DNA of 64,000 bases, taken from the NCBI GenBank assembly GCA_963717135.1, contig CAVQVN010000010.1, positions 124,001 through 188,000 of the forward strand, given 5' to 3'. Below are positions 1 through 9,146 of the stretch, one piece after another. How positions within the stretch are numbered: position 1 is the stretch's first letter; each line of letters begins with the position of its first letter. The position numbers were made by a program, and so were the translations under genes. The notes below the pieces were generated by a model. It searched no databases, was not told the DNA's origin, and saw only the letters and a program-made list of their open reading frames with translations. Origin of the DNA: UBA4744 sp963717135. Its GTDB lineage: Bacteria; Actinomycetota; Acidimicrobiia; Spongiisociales; UBA4744.

Positions 1-826
1 CGACGCCGAGCATCTGTTCGACGCGAGCGACGCCTTCTTCGGTGGTGATCACTTGCCGTTTGCCTTCATCGACCTCGTAGTCCTCGTCGCGCCGCAACCG
101 GGCGGCGATCTTGGCGAAGTCGCGATACCACTTGACCGTCTCCGAGACCCGGCCACTGATGATCAACGGCGTGCGCGCCTCGTCGACCAGGATCGAGTCG
201 ACTTCGTCGACAATGGCGAAGTGATACCCGCGATGGACCAGATCGGCGGGTGCCATGGCCATGTTGTCGCGGAGATAGTCGAACCCGTATTCATTGTTGG
301 TGCCGTAGGTGATGTCGGCTGCGTAGGCAGGACGCCGTTCGAGAGGCGTCAAGCCGGCCTGGATCAGCCCGACCGTGAGGCCCAAGAAGCGGTGAATGCC
401 CCCCATCCACTGGGCGTCCCGGGCGGCGAGGTAGTCGTTGACCGTCACCACATGGACACCCTCTCCGCCGAGGGCATTCAGGTAAGACGGCATGGTCGAC
501 GCGAGGGTTTTGCCTTCACCGGTCTTCATCTCGGCGATCATCCCCCGATGGAGCGCTCCCGCCCCGATGACCTGGGCGTCGAAAGCTCGCTGGCCCAGAA
601 CCCTACGACCGGCCTCTCTCACGACGGCGAAGGCTTCTGGTTCGATATCGTCGAGGGTCTCACCCCGCGCCAGACGGGCGCGAAACTCGTCAGTTTTCGC
701 TCGCAACTCGGAATCGGTCAACGAGGCAACGGCCGGCTCGAGCCCGTTCACGTCTACCACCAGCGCTTCAAGCTCACGCAGAACGCGCGTTTCCCCGGCG
801 CGAAGAACCTTGGTGATCAACGACAT
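1..826 (-). CDS. secA: Preprotein translocase ATPase SecA (N-terminal part)
   Basis: SecA is the cytoplasmic motor that pushes unfolded preproteins through SecYEG. The 275 residues present cover the start of the protein and its first nucleotide-binding domain. Visible are the Walker A motif MKTGEGKTLA, the conserved TYGTNNEYGFDYLRDNM and the Walker B region DEVDSILVDEARTPL. The C-terminal two thirds lie beyond base 1, so the gene is incomplete only because of the window edge. The ATG at 826-824 opens MSLITKVLRAGE. It is the last gene of a minus-strand run (comF, hpf, regulator, HEAT, HD-GYP, secA) and begins 39 bp after the HD-GYP gene ends. The secA/hpf/comF neighbourhood is typical of actinobacteria. 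The family call is very secure. Confidence 0.96.
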   Translation of the reverse strand, partial: MSLITKVLRAGETRVLRELEALVVDVNGLEPAVASLTDSELRAKTDEFRARLARGETLDDIEPEAFAVVREAGRRVLGQRAFDAQVIGAGALHRGMIAEMKTGEGKTLASTMPSYLNALGGEGVHVVTVNDYLAARDAQWMGGIHRFLGLTVGLIQAGLTPLERRPAYAADITYGTNNEYGFDYLRDNMAMAPADLVHRGYHFAIVDEVDSILVDEARTPLIISGRVSETVKWYRDFAKIAARLRRDEDYEVDEGKRQVITTEEGVARVEQMLGV

Positions 827-865
827 ACGGACCTCATCATATCCGGGAGGCGGCCTTGACAAGCC

Positions 866-2215
866 TCAAACGGGCTGGATGACTATGCCGACCTTTTCGA
901 GCAAGGCGGCAGGATCAACGCCTACCTGCCCGGGGATGATTTGATCCAGGATCATCCGATCGGCACCCGCGATCGGCTCAGGCTCCTCCAACAGGGTGCC
1001 GTCGGCCGTCTTCACCAACACCAAATCGGGGACGCTTCCCGCCTCAACGGTTTTGGTGACCATGGCCACTTCTCCGCCGTCGAGCAGCAGCAACGACCCG
1101 GGTGGATAGATGCCCACCAGATCGATGAAGGCTCGGACGAAATCGGGGTCGTAGAACGTCCCAGAGCCCTTCAACAGGACCCCCAACGCCCGGTTGGGAG
1201 TCTCTGCCCGGCGATAGGAACGGCGAGTTGTGATCGCGTCGTATGTGTCCGTAGTCGCCACCAGCCGGCTGAAGAAGTGCAGGTCATGTTCTCGTCGCGC
1301 GACTCTCGGATAACCGCTCCCATCGAAGCGAGCATGGTGCTCGAAGGCAACGGTGGCCGCAATCTCTTGACCGGGCGCCGCCGCCGCCATTATCGAGGCA
1401 GCGCCCTCTTGCGGATGGAGTTTGATCTGGTTCCACTGTTCGTGATCGAGTCGACCGGGGTATTGCAAAACCGAGGAGTCGACCCGGATTTTGCCGATAT
1501 CGTGCAATAACGCGCCGATGGCCAGCACCTTCAGTTGATCCCCTTCCAGGCCGGACATACGCCCCAGAGAAATGGAGAGAATACAAACGTTGACCGAGTG
1601 AAAGAACGTGTACTCATCGTGGCTCTTCATGGTGGAGAGCAGAAGAGAGGCTGCCGGCTGAGAGATCGTTTGCTCGACCAATTGCTCGACTGCCCAGGAG
1701 GCAACGCTGAGATCGATCGGTTCATCTGTGTCGAGCACCCCCGCGACGCCGCGCAAGACATCAAGAGAGCGTGTGTATGCACGACGCAGACCGGCAGACG
1801 AAGAATCAGATTCGAGATCAGATTTGGAGTAGGGCGATTCGTTCAACCGGACGGTGCTCTCGGCCGGTACGTCACCGGAGAGTCCCGCAACAAAGGCACC
1901 CAGGTCTGCAATGTCGGCTCCGGCCACCGGCGACACAAAGGTGATCGATTCGATGCCACGACCTTGCATAGTCCGCAACAAGGCGCTGGACTCGATCGAC
2001 GCATGGGCGAGCAAAGTCCGATCGAGATAGAAAGAGTCCGTCAACAAACTCAAGACGACCTCACCGCCGGCTGCCGATGCCAACCCTTCGGCCGAGGCGG
2101 TTGCGGCGGTCAGAGCTTCACCCGTTGTCGGGTGTCCCGTGGGATACAGCGCCATCTGTCGGGAAAGTGCCTGGAGGTCCTTGAGGAGTTGGCGAGCGCG
2201 GACATCCCTCATCAT
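866..2215 (-). CDS. HD-GYP domain protein, putative cyclic-di-GMP phosphodiesterase
   Basis: This 449-residue cytoplasmic protein has an HD-GYP metal-dependent phosphohydrolase domain, roughly residues 195-370. It shows the HD dyad in LLHDIGKIRV and the GYP signature in HHARFDGSGYP. HD-GYP domains usually hydrolyse cyclic-di-GMP to GMP; the usual Glu after HH is Ala here, so activity is not assured. The first 130 residues form a separate alpha/beta-like domain, beginning around LLKDLQALSRQMALYPTGHP, that resembles the N-terminus of the HEAT-repeat protein encoded just upstream. The start ATG overlaps the stop of that gene by 4 bp (ATGA), so the two are probably translationally coupled. No GGDEF domain or transmembrane segment is present. 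Confidence 0.88.
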   Translation of the reverse strand: MMRDVRARQLLKDLQALSRQMALYPTGHPTTGEALTAATASAEGLASAAGGEVVLSLLTDSFYLDRTLLAHASIESSALLRTMQGRGIESITFVSPVAGADIADLGAFVAGLSGDVPAESTVRLNESPYSKSDLESDSSSAGLRRAYTRSLDVLRGVAGVLDTDEPIDLSVASWAVEQLVEQTISQPAASLLLSTMKSHDEYTFFHSVNVCILSISLGRMSGLEGDQLKVLAIGALLHDIGKIRVDSSVLQYPGRLDHEQWNQIKLHPQEGAASIMAAAAPGQEIAATVAFEHHARFDGSGYPRVARREHDLHFFSRLVATTDTYDAITTRRSYRRAETPNRALGVLLKGSGTFYDPDFVRAFIDLVGIYPPGSLLLLDGGEVAMVTKTVEAGSVPDLVLVKTADGTLLEEPEPIAGADRMILDQIIPGQVGVDPAALLEKVGIVIQPV

Positions 2216-4107
2216 GGTCCAGCCTCCAGAGCCGCGCGGGCGGCCGAGCGCAGGTGCCGCGCCTTGGCCGACAAAGCGAACCGCTTCTTGGCGAGACTAT
2301 CGAGAGCCTGTCGAGCATCACTGCTCGATCGATCCCCCAATACCCGGATGACGCGCTCTTTCTCCTCTGTATCGAGGGTAGTGGACCACAGCGCTCGAAT
2401 GAGTAGCGAATCAGAATCGCCGGTCCCGCGGACTCCGAGCATGGCAATGGCAGATTGCCGGACGGTTTCGTGGGTGTCCGCCAATGCCTCAGCAAAGTAG
2501 TCCACATTGCCGGTGTCCAGACTGCTCAACGATCGGAGGACCTCCACCCGAACCCGATGATCGTCGTGGGAGAGCAAGCGGCGGAGGGCCGGGACGCAGG
2601 TCGTATTGCCGGAGCGGCCGAGGACGACTGCCAGATTCCGCACAACGAACCAACGCTGGTCATCGAGTCGCTCAATCAACCGGCGAGGGTCGCGAGCCGC
2701 TTCTCTACCGAGCACGTCGAGGAAAGCCCGGCGCCGAGCCCGGTCTTCTTCGGCGGCCATCATGTCGACAAGTTCGTCGATGTGGCCGGGAGCCAGGATC
2801 GAAAGTAGGCGTTTCGCCGGCCCGGACTCATCGTCTTCGGCCTGCCGGGCGACAAGAGCATCGAGGACGTCAGAAGCGCCCGCTTGAGCAATTGCATCAG
2901 CCACCTCGGCCGCGCGCTCGACCGGGTAGGTCGGATGGTCCACAGCTGCCCGAAGCCAGAGCTCGGCTCGTCGGTAGCGGCCCCGCCGGATGCTGGCGCT
3001 GATCTTTCCGGTCAACACCCGCATGAGCCTGCGGAATCGGTCGTCTCGTTCTTCGACGGCCAGCAACCCTCGGAAGGTGTCGAGGGTTTCGTAGAAGTAT
3101 TTGGCCGGATCGGGGAATTGCGTGCGCAGCGACGCAAACGCCTGCCGTTTGGGTAACTCGCCCTCGAGGTCGGCCATTCGTTCCTGAACTCTCGCCGCCA
3201 CCAACTCGCGCGGTGATCGCACGGATCCAGGCGATTCGAGCAGACTCAACAGTTCTTCGGGGCGTTTGTCGGATTGGTCGGTCGCAATCCGGGCGTAGTC
3301 AAGTAACAGGGAGAACCCGCGCGAGTCGAGGCGAGGGGCCAGAGCCGCCAGATCGTTGCCGGCGAACTGGTCGAGGAACACCCGGTCAATCCGATCCTCA
3401 TGTCCGGAGAGGAAACCTCCCACCACTGCAACCTGAGAGCCCTCATCGAAATAGAAAAAGGCATCAACAAAAGCCGTCACAATCGTCTCACGTCCCGCCA
3501 CATCGTTCTCATCGACCCGGGCGAACGTGTCGCGATACCGTTCGTGAAATATCCGGCTGAGCCTCTCCCTGTCACCGCCGGCTTCCTCAACCAGGTTGCG
3601 GGCGAAGGCCTCCGGGTCGGCCGCTCCGGCCATGACTGCCTGAACCCCAGCGTCGCGCTGGACTGTCTCGACCGGCCCGATGACCGTGTTCAACAAGGCT
3701 CGGGTCACCGCGGCAAAGCACGTGACACCTTCCTTGGCCAGGACGGCGCCAATCCCGCCGGCCGCGTGGAGATCCTCCTCGTCCTTGGAGAGGACTCCCA
3801 GGAACGTGACGATATCGGCATCGGAGGGTTTGCCGGAAAACCCCAGCACCTCCATGTTGTGCACAAAACATTGCTTGACGAGCCGTTCGGTCGCGTCGCG
3901 CTCGACCGGAACATCTTCGCCCCTAATCAGGAATCCGCCGGGGCCGACCTCCAGGGACAACTCGCGATCTCCGATCGCCTGGCGCAGCGAATCGGCTACC
4001 CGTTGGAAGGCGCCCTGGGAGGCAGGATCCGGGTACAGATTGAACACGGTCCAGGCCGCAGACAAGGCTTCGACTACCGAGGAAGCGCGAGCCAGGTCGG
4101 TGGTCAT
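2212..4107 (-). CDS. HEAT-repeat protein with shared N-terminal domain
   Basis: A 631-residue soluble protein with no catalytic motif that I recognise. The C-terminal 220 residues read as HEAT-like helical repeats, for example WFVVRNLAVVLGRSGN, RVEVLRSLSSLDTGN and VRQSAIAMLGVRGTGD, a fold used for protein-protein contacts. The N-terminal 140 residues (FNLYPDPASQGAFQRVADSL, FLIRGEDVPV, DIVTFLGVLS) match the opening domain of the neighbouring HD-GYP protein in length, spacing and pattern, so the pair probably arose by domain duplication. It overlaps the response regulator upstream and the HD-GYP gene downstream by 4 bp each. I infer a scaffold or adaptor linking the regulator to the HD-GYP protein; that function is untested. 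Confidence 0.8.
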   Translation of the reverse strand: MTTDLARASSVVEALSAAWTVFNLYPDPASQGAFQRVADSLRQAIGDRELSLEVGPGGFLIRGEDVPVERDATERLVKQCFVHNMEVLGFSGKPSDADIVTFLGVLSKDEEDLHAAGGIGAVLAKEGVTCFAAVTRALLNTVIGPVETVQRDAGVQAVMAGAADPEAFARNLVEEAGGDRERLSRIFHERYRDTFARVDENDVAGRETIVTAFVDAFFYFDEGSQVAVVGGFLSGHEDRIDRVFLDQFAGNDLAALAPRLDSRGFSLLLDYARIATDQSDKRPEELLSLLESPGSVRSPRELVAARVQERMADLEGELPKRQAFASLRTQFPDPAKYFYETLDTFRGLLAVEERDDRFRRLMRVLTGKISASIRRGRYRRAELWLRAAVDHPTYPVERAAEVADAIAQAGASDVLDALVARQAEDDESGPAKRLLSILAPGHIDELVDMMAAEEDRARRRAFLDVLGREAARDPRRLIERLDDQRWFVVRNLAVVLGRSGNTTCVPALRRLLSHDDHRVRVEVLRSLSSLDTGNVDYFAEALADTHETVRQSAIAMLGVRGTGDSDSLLIRALWSTTLDTEEKERVIRVLGDRSSSDARQALDSLAKKRFALSAKARHLRSAARAALEAGP

Positions 4108-4757
4108 CCGTCGATATTGATTAAGTCTTCTCGAAGCGCGTACATGACTGCCTCATTTCGAGAATGCAGGCCGAGCTTGTCGAGGATATTGCGAACATGG
4201 TTCTTGACAGTGTTCTCGGAGATGTAGAGCTTTTCACCGATCTCCCGGCTGGTTCGTCCATCGGCGATCAGCTGAATCACCTCAACCTCGCGACCGGTCA
4301 ACGTTGGTTTCCGCCCCACCACGACATCCCGGTGTTTGAGCAGCTGGGCAATGGTTTCGAACAACTTGCCGCCCATCATGGGCGAAACAACGGCTCCGCC
4401 ATTGACCACCCACTTGATGGACTCCACCAGCTCGGCAAAGGGCGTCGTTTTGACGATGTAACCACGCGCGCCTGCCTTGATAGCGGCCAGCAAGTCTTCT
4501 TCCGACTCGCTGGAGGTCAGCAGCACCACCTTCGATCCCGGCGAAGCGCCGATGATCTTGTCGACCACCTCTACGCCCGACATGCCCGGCATCAGAACAT
4601 CGAGGACGACTAAGTCAGGCTTGAGTTCCTTGGCGAGCATGAGCGCGGCCATCGCATCGGCGGCCTGTCCGACTACCGAAAACCCGGCGTTCTCAAAAGC
4701 GGCCGACAGTCCGGCGGTGAACAAAGGGGCGTCATCGACGACAAGGACCTTGGTCAT
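4104..4757 (-). CDS. NarL/FixJ-family response regulator
   Basis: A 217-residue two-domain transcription regulator. The receiver domain (residues 1-120) has the acidic pair VVDDAP, the predicted phosphoacceptor Asp53 in VVLDVLMPGMSG, the conserved Ser/Thr in LLTSSE and the Lys in YIVKTT. The C-terminal LuxR-type helix-turn-helix (about 150-212) has the signature LTGREVEVIQLIADG and the recognition region ISENTVKNHVRNIL. No sensor kinase lies in the window, so the partner is unknown. The gene overlaps hpf upstream by 4 bp and the HEAT gene downstream by 4 bp, so it is embedded in one transcription unit with a ribosome hibernation factor and secA, which hints at a growth- or stress-linked role. 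Confidence 0.93.
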   Translation of the reverse strand: MTKVLVVDDAPLFTAGLSAAFENAGFSVVGQAADAMAALMLAKELKPDLVVLDVLMPGMSGVEVVDKIIGASPGSKVVLLTSSESEEDLLAAIKAGARGYIVKTTPFAELVESIKWVVNGGAVVSPMMGGKLFETIAQLLKHRDVVVGRKPTLTGREVEVIQLIADGRTSREIGEKLYISENTVKNHVRNILDKLGLHSRNEAVMYALREDLINIDG

Positions 4758-5305
4758 GCAGGCTCAATCAGGCCGAAGGCGCCGTCACGACGGCGGTAGA
4801 GCACACTGGGTAGATCCGAGTCGGCGCTCTGGAAGAAAAAGAAGTCGTGCCCAAGCGTATCCATCTGCAGCGCAGCCTCCTCAGGCGTCATTGGTTTCAT
4901 CACAAACTGTTTGACCTTGACAATATCGAGTCCGTCGGACTCAAAGGATTCTTCGACCAAACCGCCAGGCTCATTGAGATGTTTGTTGTCACCGCGGCGT
5001 GAGCGGGTAATCAGGCGACCCTTGAGTTTCTTCATCTGCTGACCAAACCGCTCCGCGGTGATGTCGAGGGCGGCCTCCGGCGTGCTGGCTGCACCCGCCA
5101 CCCGGACGACGTTGCCGGCCGCCGCGGCGGTGATCTCCACCCGAAAGCGTTCGTCGGCAATCCGCGGGTTCTGTTCTTCGGTTACTTCAACATCGGCCGA
5201 GCCGACGCCGTCAAAGAACTTGGCGGCCCGAGCAATCTTATTCTCGGCAGCCTCCCGAAACCGATCCTCGATATGGAAATTGCGGCCGTGCATCTTGACG
5301 TCCAA
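4754..5305 (-). CDS. hpf: Long-form ribosome hibernation promoting factor (HPF)
   Basis: HPF binds the 30S decoding region and drives inactive 100S ribosome dimers in slow growth. The N-terminal S30AE domain begins VKMHGRNFHIEDRFREAAENKI, and the C-terminal dimerisation domain of the long form is present (IVKVKQFVMKPMTPEEAALQMDTLGHDFFFFQ, given here only as landmarks VKQFVMKPMTPEEA and GHDFFFFQ). I chose the TTG at 5305-5303 because the strong Shine-Dalgarno AGGAGG on the minus strand ends 6 nt before it; the ATG at 5311 directly abuts that site. Product length is then about 183 residues, normal for the long form. It overlaps the response regulator gene by 4 bp. Family identity is secure; the exact start is not. 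Confidence 0.9.
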   Translation of the reverse strand: MDVKMHGRNFHIEDRFREAAENKIARAAKFFDGVGSADVEVTEEQNPRIADERFRVEITAAAAGNVVRVAGAASTPEAALDITAERFGQQMKKLKGRLITRSRRGDNKHLNEPGGLVEESFESDGLDIVKVKQFVMKPMTPEEAALQMDTLGHDFFFFQSADSDLPSVLYRRRDGAFGLIEPA

Positions 5306-5404
5306 GATCATCCTCCTGGATTGGGACACCCACAGTCGTGTTCGCTCGGAGAGGGCGGGAAAAAGAACCATTGAATCGGCTTCGCCCCGCCTCTTCGAAT
5401 CGGA

Positions 5405-5968
5405 TCACACCACAACTCTACCTGCCGATGTCGCCGTCACACCGTAGATCGCGGATTCCCCAACAACTTGCCGGGCAGCCCGCAGCGTGGCACCGGTGGT
5501 CAGAACGTCGTCGATCAGGAGCAACGGTCCCCGCGGAACCGGTCGGGATCTGAACCGGATTTCGGCTCTGAATTCCCGCCGGACGCCGGCCCGGGCCCGG
5601 GCCCACGCCGGCGCTCGCAGGGTATCGGCCAGCGGCAAACCGGTCAGAGCGGCTACCGCAGCGGCCAGTTCGCGGCCCGGATCGACCCCGTATTTCCAGG
5701 TCCGGAGCGGTACCCGTCGAACCGGGATCAGCGTTCCATCTAATCCTTCCATCACCTCGGCCATGCGCTCGGCCAGCAACCCGGCAGCCTGCCGGATCCC
5801 CTGGTATTTCAGCCGGTGCACCAACACGCGAGCCGGACCGGCATGCAGGAAACCGGAACTCACCAGCAGACCTCCCGGCAGCCGTCTCGGAACAACCGGA
5901 ATCAGCGACCCCCGGCATCTTGCACAGAGGAAGCCTTTTGCGGTCATCGAACAAACCAGACACACCAT
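5405..5968 (-). CDS. comF: ComF family phosphoribosyltransferase-like protein
   Basis: ComF-type proteins carry an N-terminal zinc finger and a type I phosphoribosyltransferase fold, and in competent bacteria assist DNA uptake. Here the finger is CLVCSMTAKGFLCARC and the PRPP-binding loop is LLIDDVLTTGATL near the C-terminus. The middle RLKYQG segment is also family-typical. The protein is short (187 residues from the ATG at 5968; a GTG at 5995 adds 9 residues). I prefer the ATG because GGTGG lies 5 nt upstream. It precedes hpf and secA in the same direction, as in many actinobacteria. No other competence genes are visible, so a DNA-uptake role is only inferred from the family. Confidence 0.85.
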   Translation of the reverse strand: MVCLVCSMTAKGFLCARCRGSLIPVVPRRLPGGLLVSSGFLHAGPARVLVHRLKYQGIRQAAGLLAERMAEVMEGLDGTLIPVRRVPLRTWKYGVDPGRELAAAVAALTGLPLADTLRAPAWARARAGVRREFRAEIRFRSRPVPRGPLLLIDDVLTTGATLRAARQVVGESAIYGVTATSAGRVVV

Positions 5969-6061
5969 CTGGCCACCATAAGGGGTGTCACCCACAGATT
6001 CTTCGTGACATGACCACTCAGAGTGGCTAAATTGAGGACGGGACTCACGCTGGGAGGCGAA

Positions 6062-7863
6062 GTGAACGGAACCGTCGAGGTCAACCGCGAGCGGCAGAGG
6101 CTACGCCGCTTGCGCAAACTCGCTGCCGTCTTGTCCGTGGTGACCGTCTGGATGTGGTGGCGAATCGCCAACGGTGAGACGCCGTGGCCCGCCTTTCCCC
6201 AGTTCTCCGACGAGGCCTTGTTCTGGCTTCCCGGAATCATCATCATCCTCTTACTGGCAATGGTCTTGATCGTTCCCATGCTGGGTAACTCCCGTTCACC
6301 CCATGTCATCTTCCGGGCCGAGCAACTCAAGACGAGCTTCTCGGATGTGAAAGGTCTTGGTCGAGTGTTGGATGAGGTTGGCCACACCCTGCGGGTTCTG
6401 CTCGATCATGAGACATTGCGAAACAAGATGGGCGGCTCACCGCGGCGAGGTGTTCTGTTTGAAGGTCCTCCCGGCACCGGAAAGACCCACGTAGCCAAGG
6501 CCATGGCCAAAGAGGCCGGGGTTCCCTTTCTCTTTGTCTCCGCCACGGCTTTCCAGAGCATGTGGTTCGGGATGACGGCCCGCAAAATCCGCTCCTTCTT
6601 CCGGGCTCTCCGCAAAGCCGCCCGCGATGAGGGGGCGCGATCGGGTTCATTGAAGAGATCGATGCCATTGGTCTGAGTCGTGCCCGGGGCAGCGCCATGT
6701 CACCCGGCTCATCGAAGATGATCGATCGGTCGGTCAGCAGCGATACCGGTGGAATCGTCAATGAGCTTCTCATCCAGATGCAAAGCTTTGACGAGCCGAC
6801 CACAAGAATGCGGCTGATCGGATCTCTCAAGAATCTCGTCAATCGACTCTTGCCCGAACACCGACATCTCGCCATCCAACCGGCTCCTTACGCCAACATC
6901 CTCTTGATCGCCGCAACCAACCGGGCGGAGGCCCTGGATGCAGCCCTGCTTCGCCCGGGCCGTTTCGACCGGGTGCTGCATTTCGGACTGCCGGGGCTAT
7001 CCGGCCGTCGCGAACTGATTGATTACTTCCTCGGCAGCAGGGCCCATGAGGATGACCTCGAAACAGATCGCGTAAGGGACGAGCTGGCCGCCGCCACCCT
7101 CGGGTACTCGCCGGCTTCGCTAGAGCGACTGTTTGACGAGGCCCTTCTTCTGGCATTGCGAGAAAACCGGACCGCGCTATCCGTCAAGGACACCCACACT
7201 GCCCGCCTGGAAATCGAAGTCGGTCTTCCCGAACCGATCGACTACCCCGAGGACGAGCAGCGAACCATCGCCGTGCATGAAGCGGGGCACGCCACAGTTG
7301 CCTACCTGGTCGGCAAAGGCCGCCGGCTCGAAATGCTCTCGATCATCAAGCGCAGAGAAGCTCTGGGTTTTCTGGCCCATCGCCTCGTCGACGAGCGCCA
7401 TACCCAGAAAAGCAGCGAACTCATCGCCTTGATCCAGATCTCGCTGGGCGGAATGGTTGCCGAGGAGTTGTTCTTCGGCGAGTCGGGTACGGGCCCGGCC
7501 GGCGACCTCTCTTCGGCTACCAAGGTCGCAGCGGAAATGGTGGGGTCTCTGGGGCTGGGAGGTTCGCTGGTGTCGTTCCGGGCCCTCGACGGCGGCCTGC
7601 TCGGCGGCAATCTGGTTGCCAAGGTTCTGGCCGATGCCCAGGGTCGGGCAAGCGTCGAAACGATCCTGAGCGAGAACAAGGGTGAGGTGGGCCGTCTCCT
7701 CGCCCGAAATCGTCACATCGTTGAAGCCCTTCGTGATGCATTGCTCACCCGCCATGAACTGATCGGCGACGACATCCTCGACGTGATCCGGTCCGCGGAA
7801 GCCAGAAGCCCAATCGGAGATTCAGTCCAGATCATTGATCTACGAGAAGTACCTAGTACCTAG
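6062..7863 (+). pseudogene. FtsH-like membrane AAA zinc metalloprotease, frameshifted
   Basis: The reading frame is split by one missing base. Part one (6062-about 6640) encodes two membrane segments (KLAAVLSVVTVWMWW; ALFWLPGIIIILLLAMVLIV), a short outer loop and Walker A FEGPPGTGKTHVAKAM. Part two (about 6640-7863, first ATG 6697) encodes Walker B FIEEIDAIG, the second region of homology AATNRAEALDAALLRPGRFDR, the zinc site HEAGH and a third-ligand-like GPAGDLSSAT. The frame changes in the G-run at 6630-6635: one extra G restores DEGGAIGFIEEIDAIG. Between ATPase motifs is an insertion of about 35 residues compared with usual FtsH. The GTG at 6062 follows GGGAGG by 4 nt; a GTG at 6023 is an alternative. 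All catalytic motifs are intact across the two frames, so either a recent inactivation or a sequence error is possible. It is not the canonical ftsH by its loop and insert. Confidence 0.85.
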
Positions 7864-7896
7864 TACCGGATACTGAGTACTGGGTACCAGGTACTC
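7848..7896. repeat. Heptamer tandem repeat array (AGTACCT type)
   Basis: Seven consecutive 7-bp units: AGTACCT, AGTACCT, AGTACCG, GATACTG, AGTACTG, GGTACCA, GGTACTC. They lie between the convergent FtsH-like and ahcY genes. The array encodes the last residues and the TAG stop (7861-7863) of the first gene and ends at the base before the ahcY stop codon. It is one of a family of 7-bp-periodic arrays in this window, each with its own unit. Confidence 0.9.
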
Positions 7897-9144
7897 TCAC
7901 GTTCCCTCTTTCCAGGTTGCCAGGTACTGCCGCTGTTCATCGGTCAGTACTTCGAGGCCGCAACCGAGATGTTGGAGCTTGATCCTGGCTACTTCCTGAT
8001 CCAATTCTTCGGGGAGGGTGTAGACCCTCGGTTCGAGCCGGCCGGCCTGCTTCACCAACCATTCAGCTGCCAGAGCTTGATCCGAGAAAGACATGTCCAT
8101 CACATCGGCGGGGTGCCCTTCAGCCGCGCTCAGGTTGACCAGCCTTCCTTCGGCCGCGACCAGCAGTCGCCTCCCATCAGCCTGGATGAATTCCTCCAGG
8201 TTTTCTCGTACTGGTCGCCGTTTCACCGATTTGGCGGCCAATGCTTGGAGATCCAGCTCCACGTCGAAATGGCCGGCGTTCGCAAGGATGACGCCATCCT
8301 TCATCAAATCGAAATGCCGGGCTCGTAGAACATGCTTGTTGCCGGTCACAGTGACGAAAATGTCGCCGACCGACGCGGCGTCGTCGGCGGTGAGAACCCG
8401 ATATCCATCCATGGCTGCTTCCAGAGCGCGGACCGCGTCGACTTCCACCACAACCACTTTGGCGCCCATTCCGCTCGCCCGCTCGGCCACTCCCCGGCCG
8501 CAGTCCCCGTAGCCGACCACCACAACCGTGGATCCGGCCAGGAGGACGTTGGTGGCCCGCAGGATGCCGTCCATCGACGATTGGCCCGTGCCGTACCGGT
8601 TGTCAAAAAGGTGCTTGGTGGCGCTGTCGTTGACTGCCACCACCGGAAGCCGCAAGGTTCCGTCGCCCGCCATGGCCCGCAATCTGATCACACCCGTAGT
8701 CGTCTCCTCGGTCGAGCCGAGGAGCTCGAGATCTGTCCGCTCGGTGTGCAATACGGTCACCAGATCCGCTCCATCGTCCATGGTGATATCCGGTTTGCTG
8801 TCGAGGACCGCATGGATGTGCCGGTAATAGCTGTCGGAGTTCTCCCCGCGGATGGCGAACACGGGTATGCCCTCATCAACGAGTGCTGCGGCAACATCGT
8901 CTTGCGTCGACAACGGATTCGAAGCACAGAGGTAGACCTCTGCACCGCCGTCTCGCAGGGCCAGCATCAGATTGGCCGTCTCGGCCGTGACATGGAGGCA
9001 AGCAGCGATGGTCCGGCCGGCCAGCGGCTGCTCGGCACGAAAGCGTTGGCGAATCGTTCCAAGCACGGGCATGCGGCGGCCGGCCCAGGCCACGCGCCGG
9101 GCACCCATTGCGGCCAAGCCGGGATCCGCAATATCGAAATTCAT
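7897..9144 (-). CDS. ahcY: Adenosylhomocysteinase
   Basis: This enzyme reversibly cleaves S-adenosylhomocysteine to adenosine and homocysteine, removing the product that inhibits methyltransferases. The 415-residue protein has the substrate-site segments HVTAETANL and NDSATKHLFDNRYGTGQS and the NAD-binding VVVGYGDCGRG; it is of the compact prokaryotic length. The ATG at 9144 is supported by GAGGAG ending 5 nt upstream on the minus strand; an in-frame extension to 9297 looks like out-of-frame translation of the preceding gene. It starts 2 bp after the sugar isomerase gene ends, so the two are likely co-transcribed. The location near the phosphomannomutase block matches the mycobacterial sahH neighbourhood. 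Confidence 0.96.
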   Translation of the reverse strand: MNFDIADPGLAAMGARRVAWAGRRMPVLGTIRQRFRAEQPLAGRTIAACLHVTAETANLMLALRDGGAEVYLCASNPLSTQDDVAAALVDEGIPVFAIRGENSDSYYRHIHAVLDSKPDITMDDGADLVTVLHTERTDLELLGSTEETTTGVIRLRAMAGDGTLRLPVVAVNDSATKHLFDNRYGTGQSSMDGILRATNVLLAGSTVVVVGYGDCGRGVAERASGMGAKVVVVEVDAVRALEAAMDGYRVLTADDAASVGDIFVTVTGNKHVLRARHFDLMKDGVILANAGHFDVELDLQALAAKSVKRRPVRENLEEFIQADGRRLLVAAEGRLVNLSAAEGHPADVMDMSFSDQALAAEWLVKQAGRLEPRVYTLPEELDQEVARIKLQHLGCGLEVLTDEQRQYLATWKEGT

Positions 9145-9146
9145 GT

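Noticed and set aside
6630..6640. Programmed frameshifting in the FtsH-like gene
   Set aside because: No slippery heptamer of the X-XXY-YYZ kind and no downstream pseudoknot is evident; FtsH homologues are not known to use it. Error or mutation is more likely.
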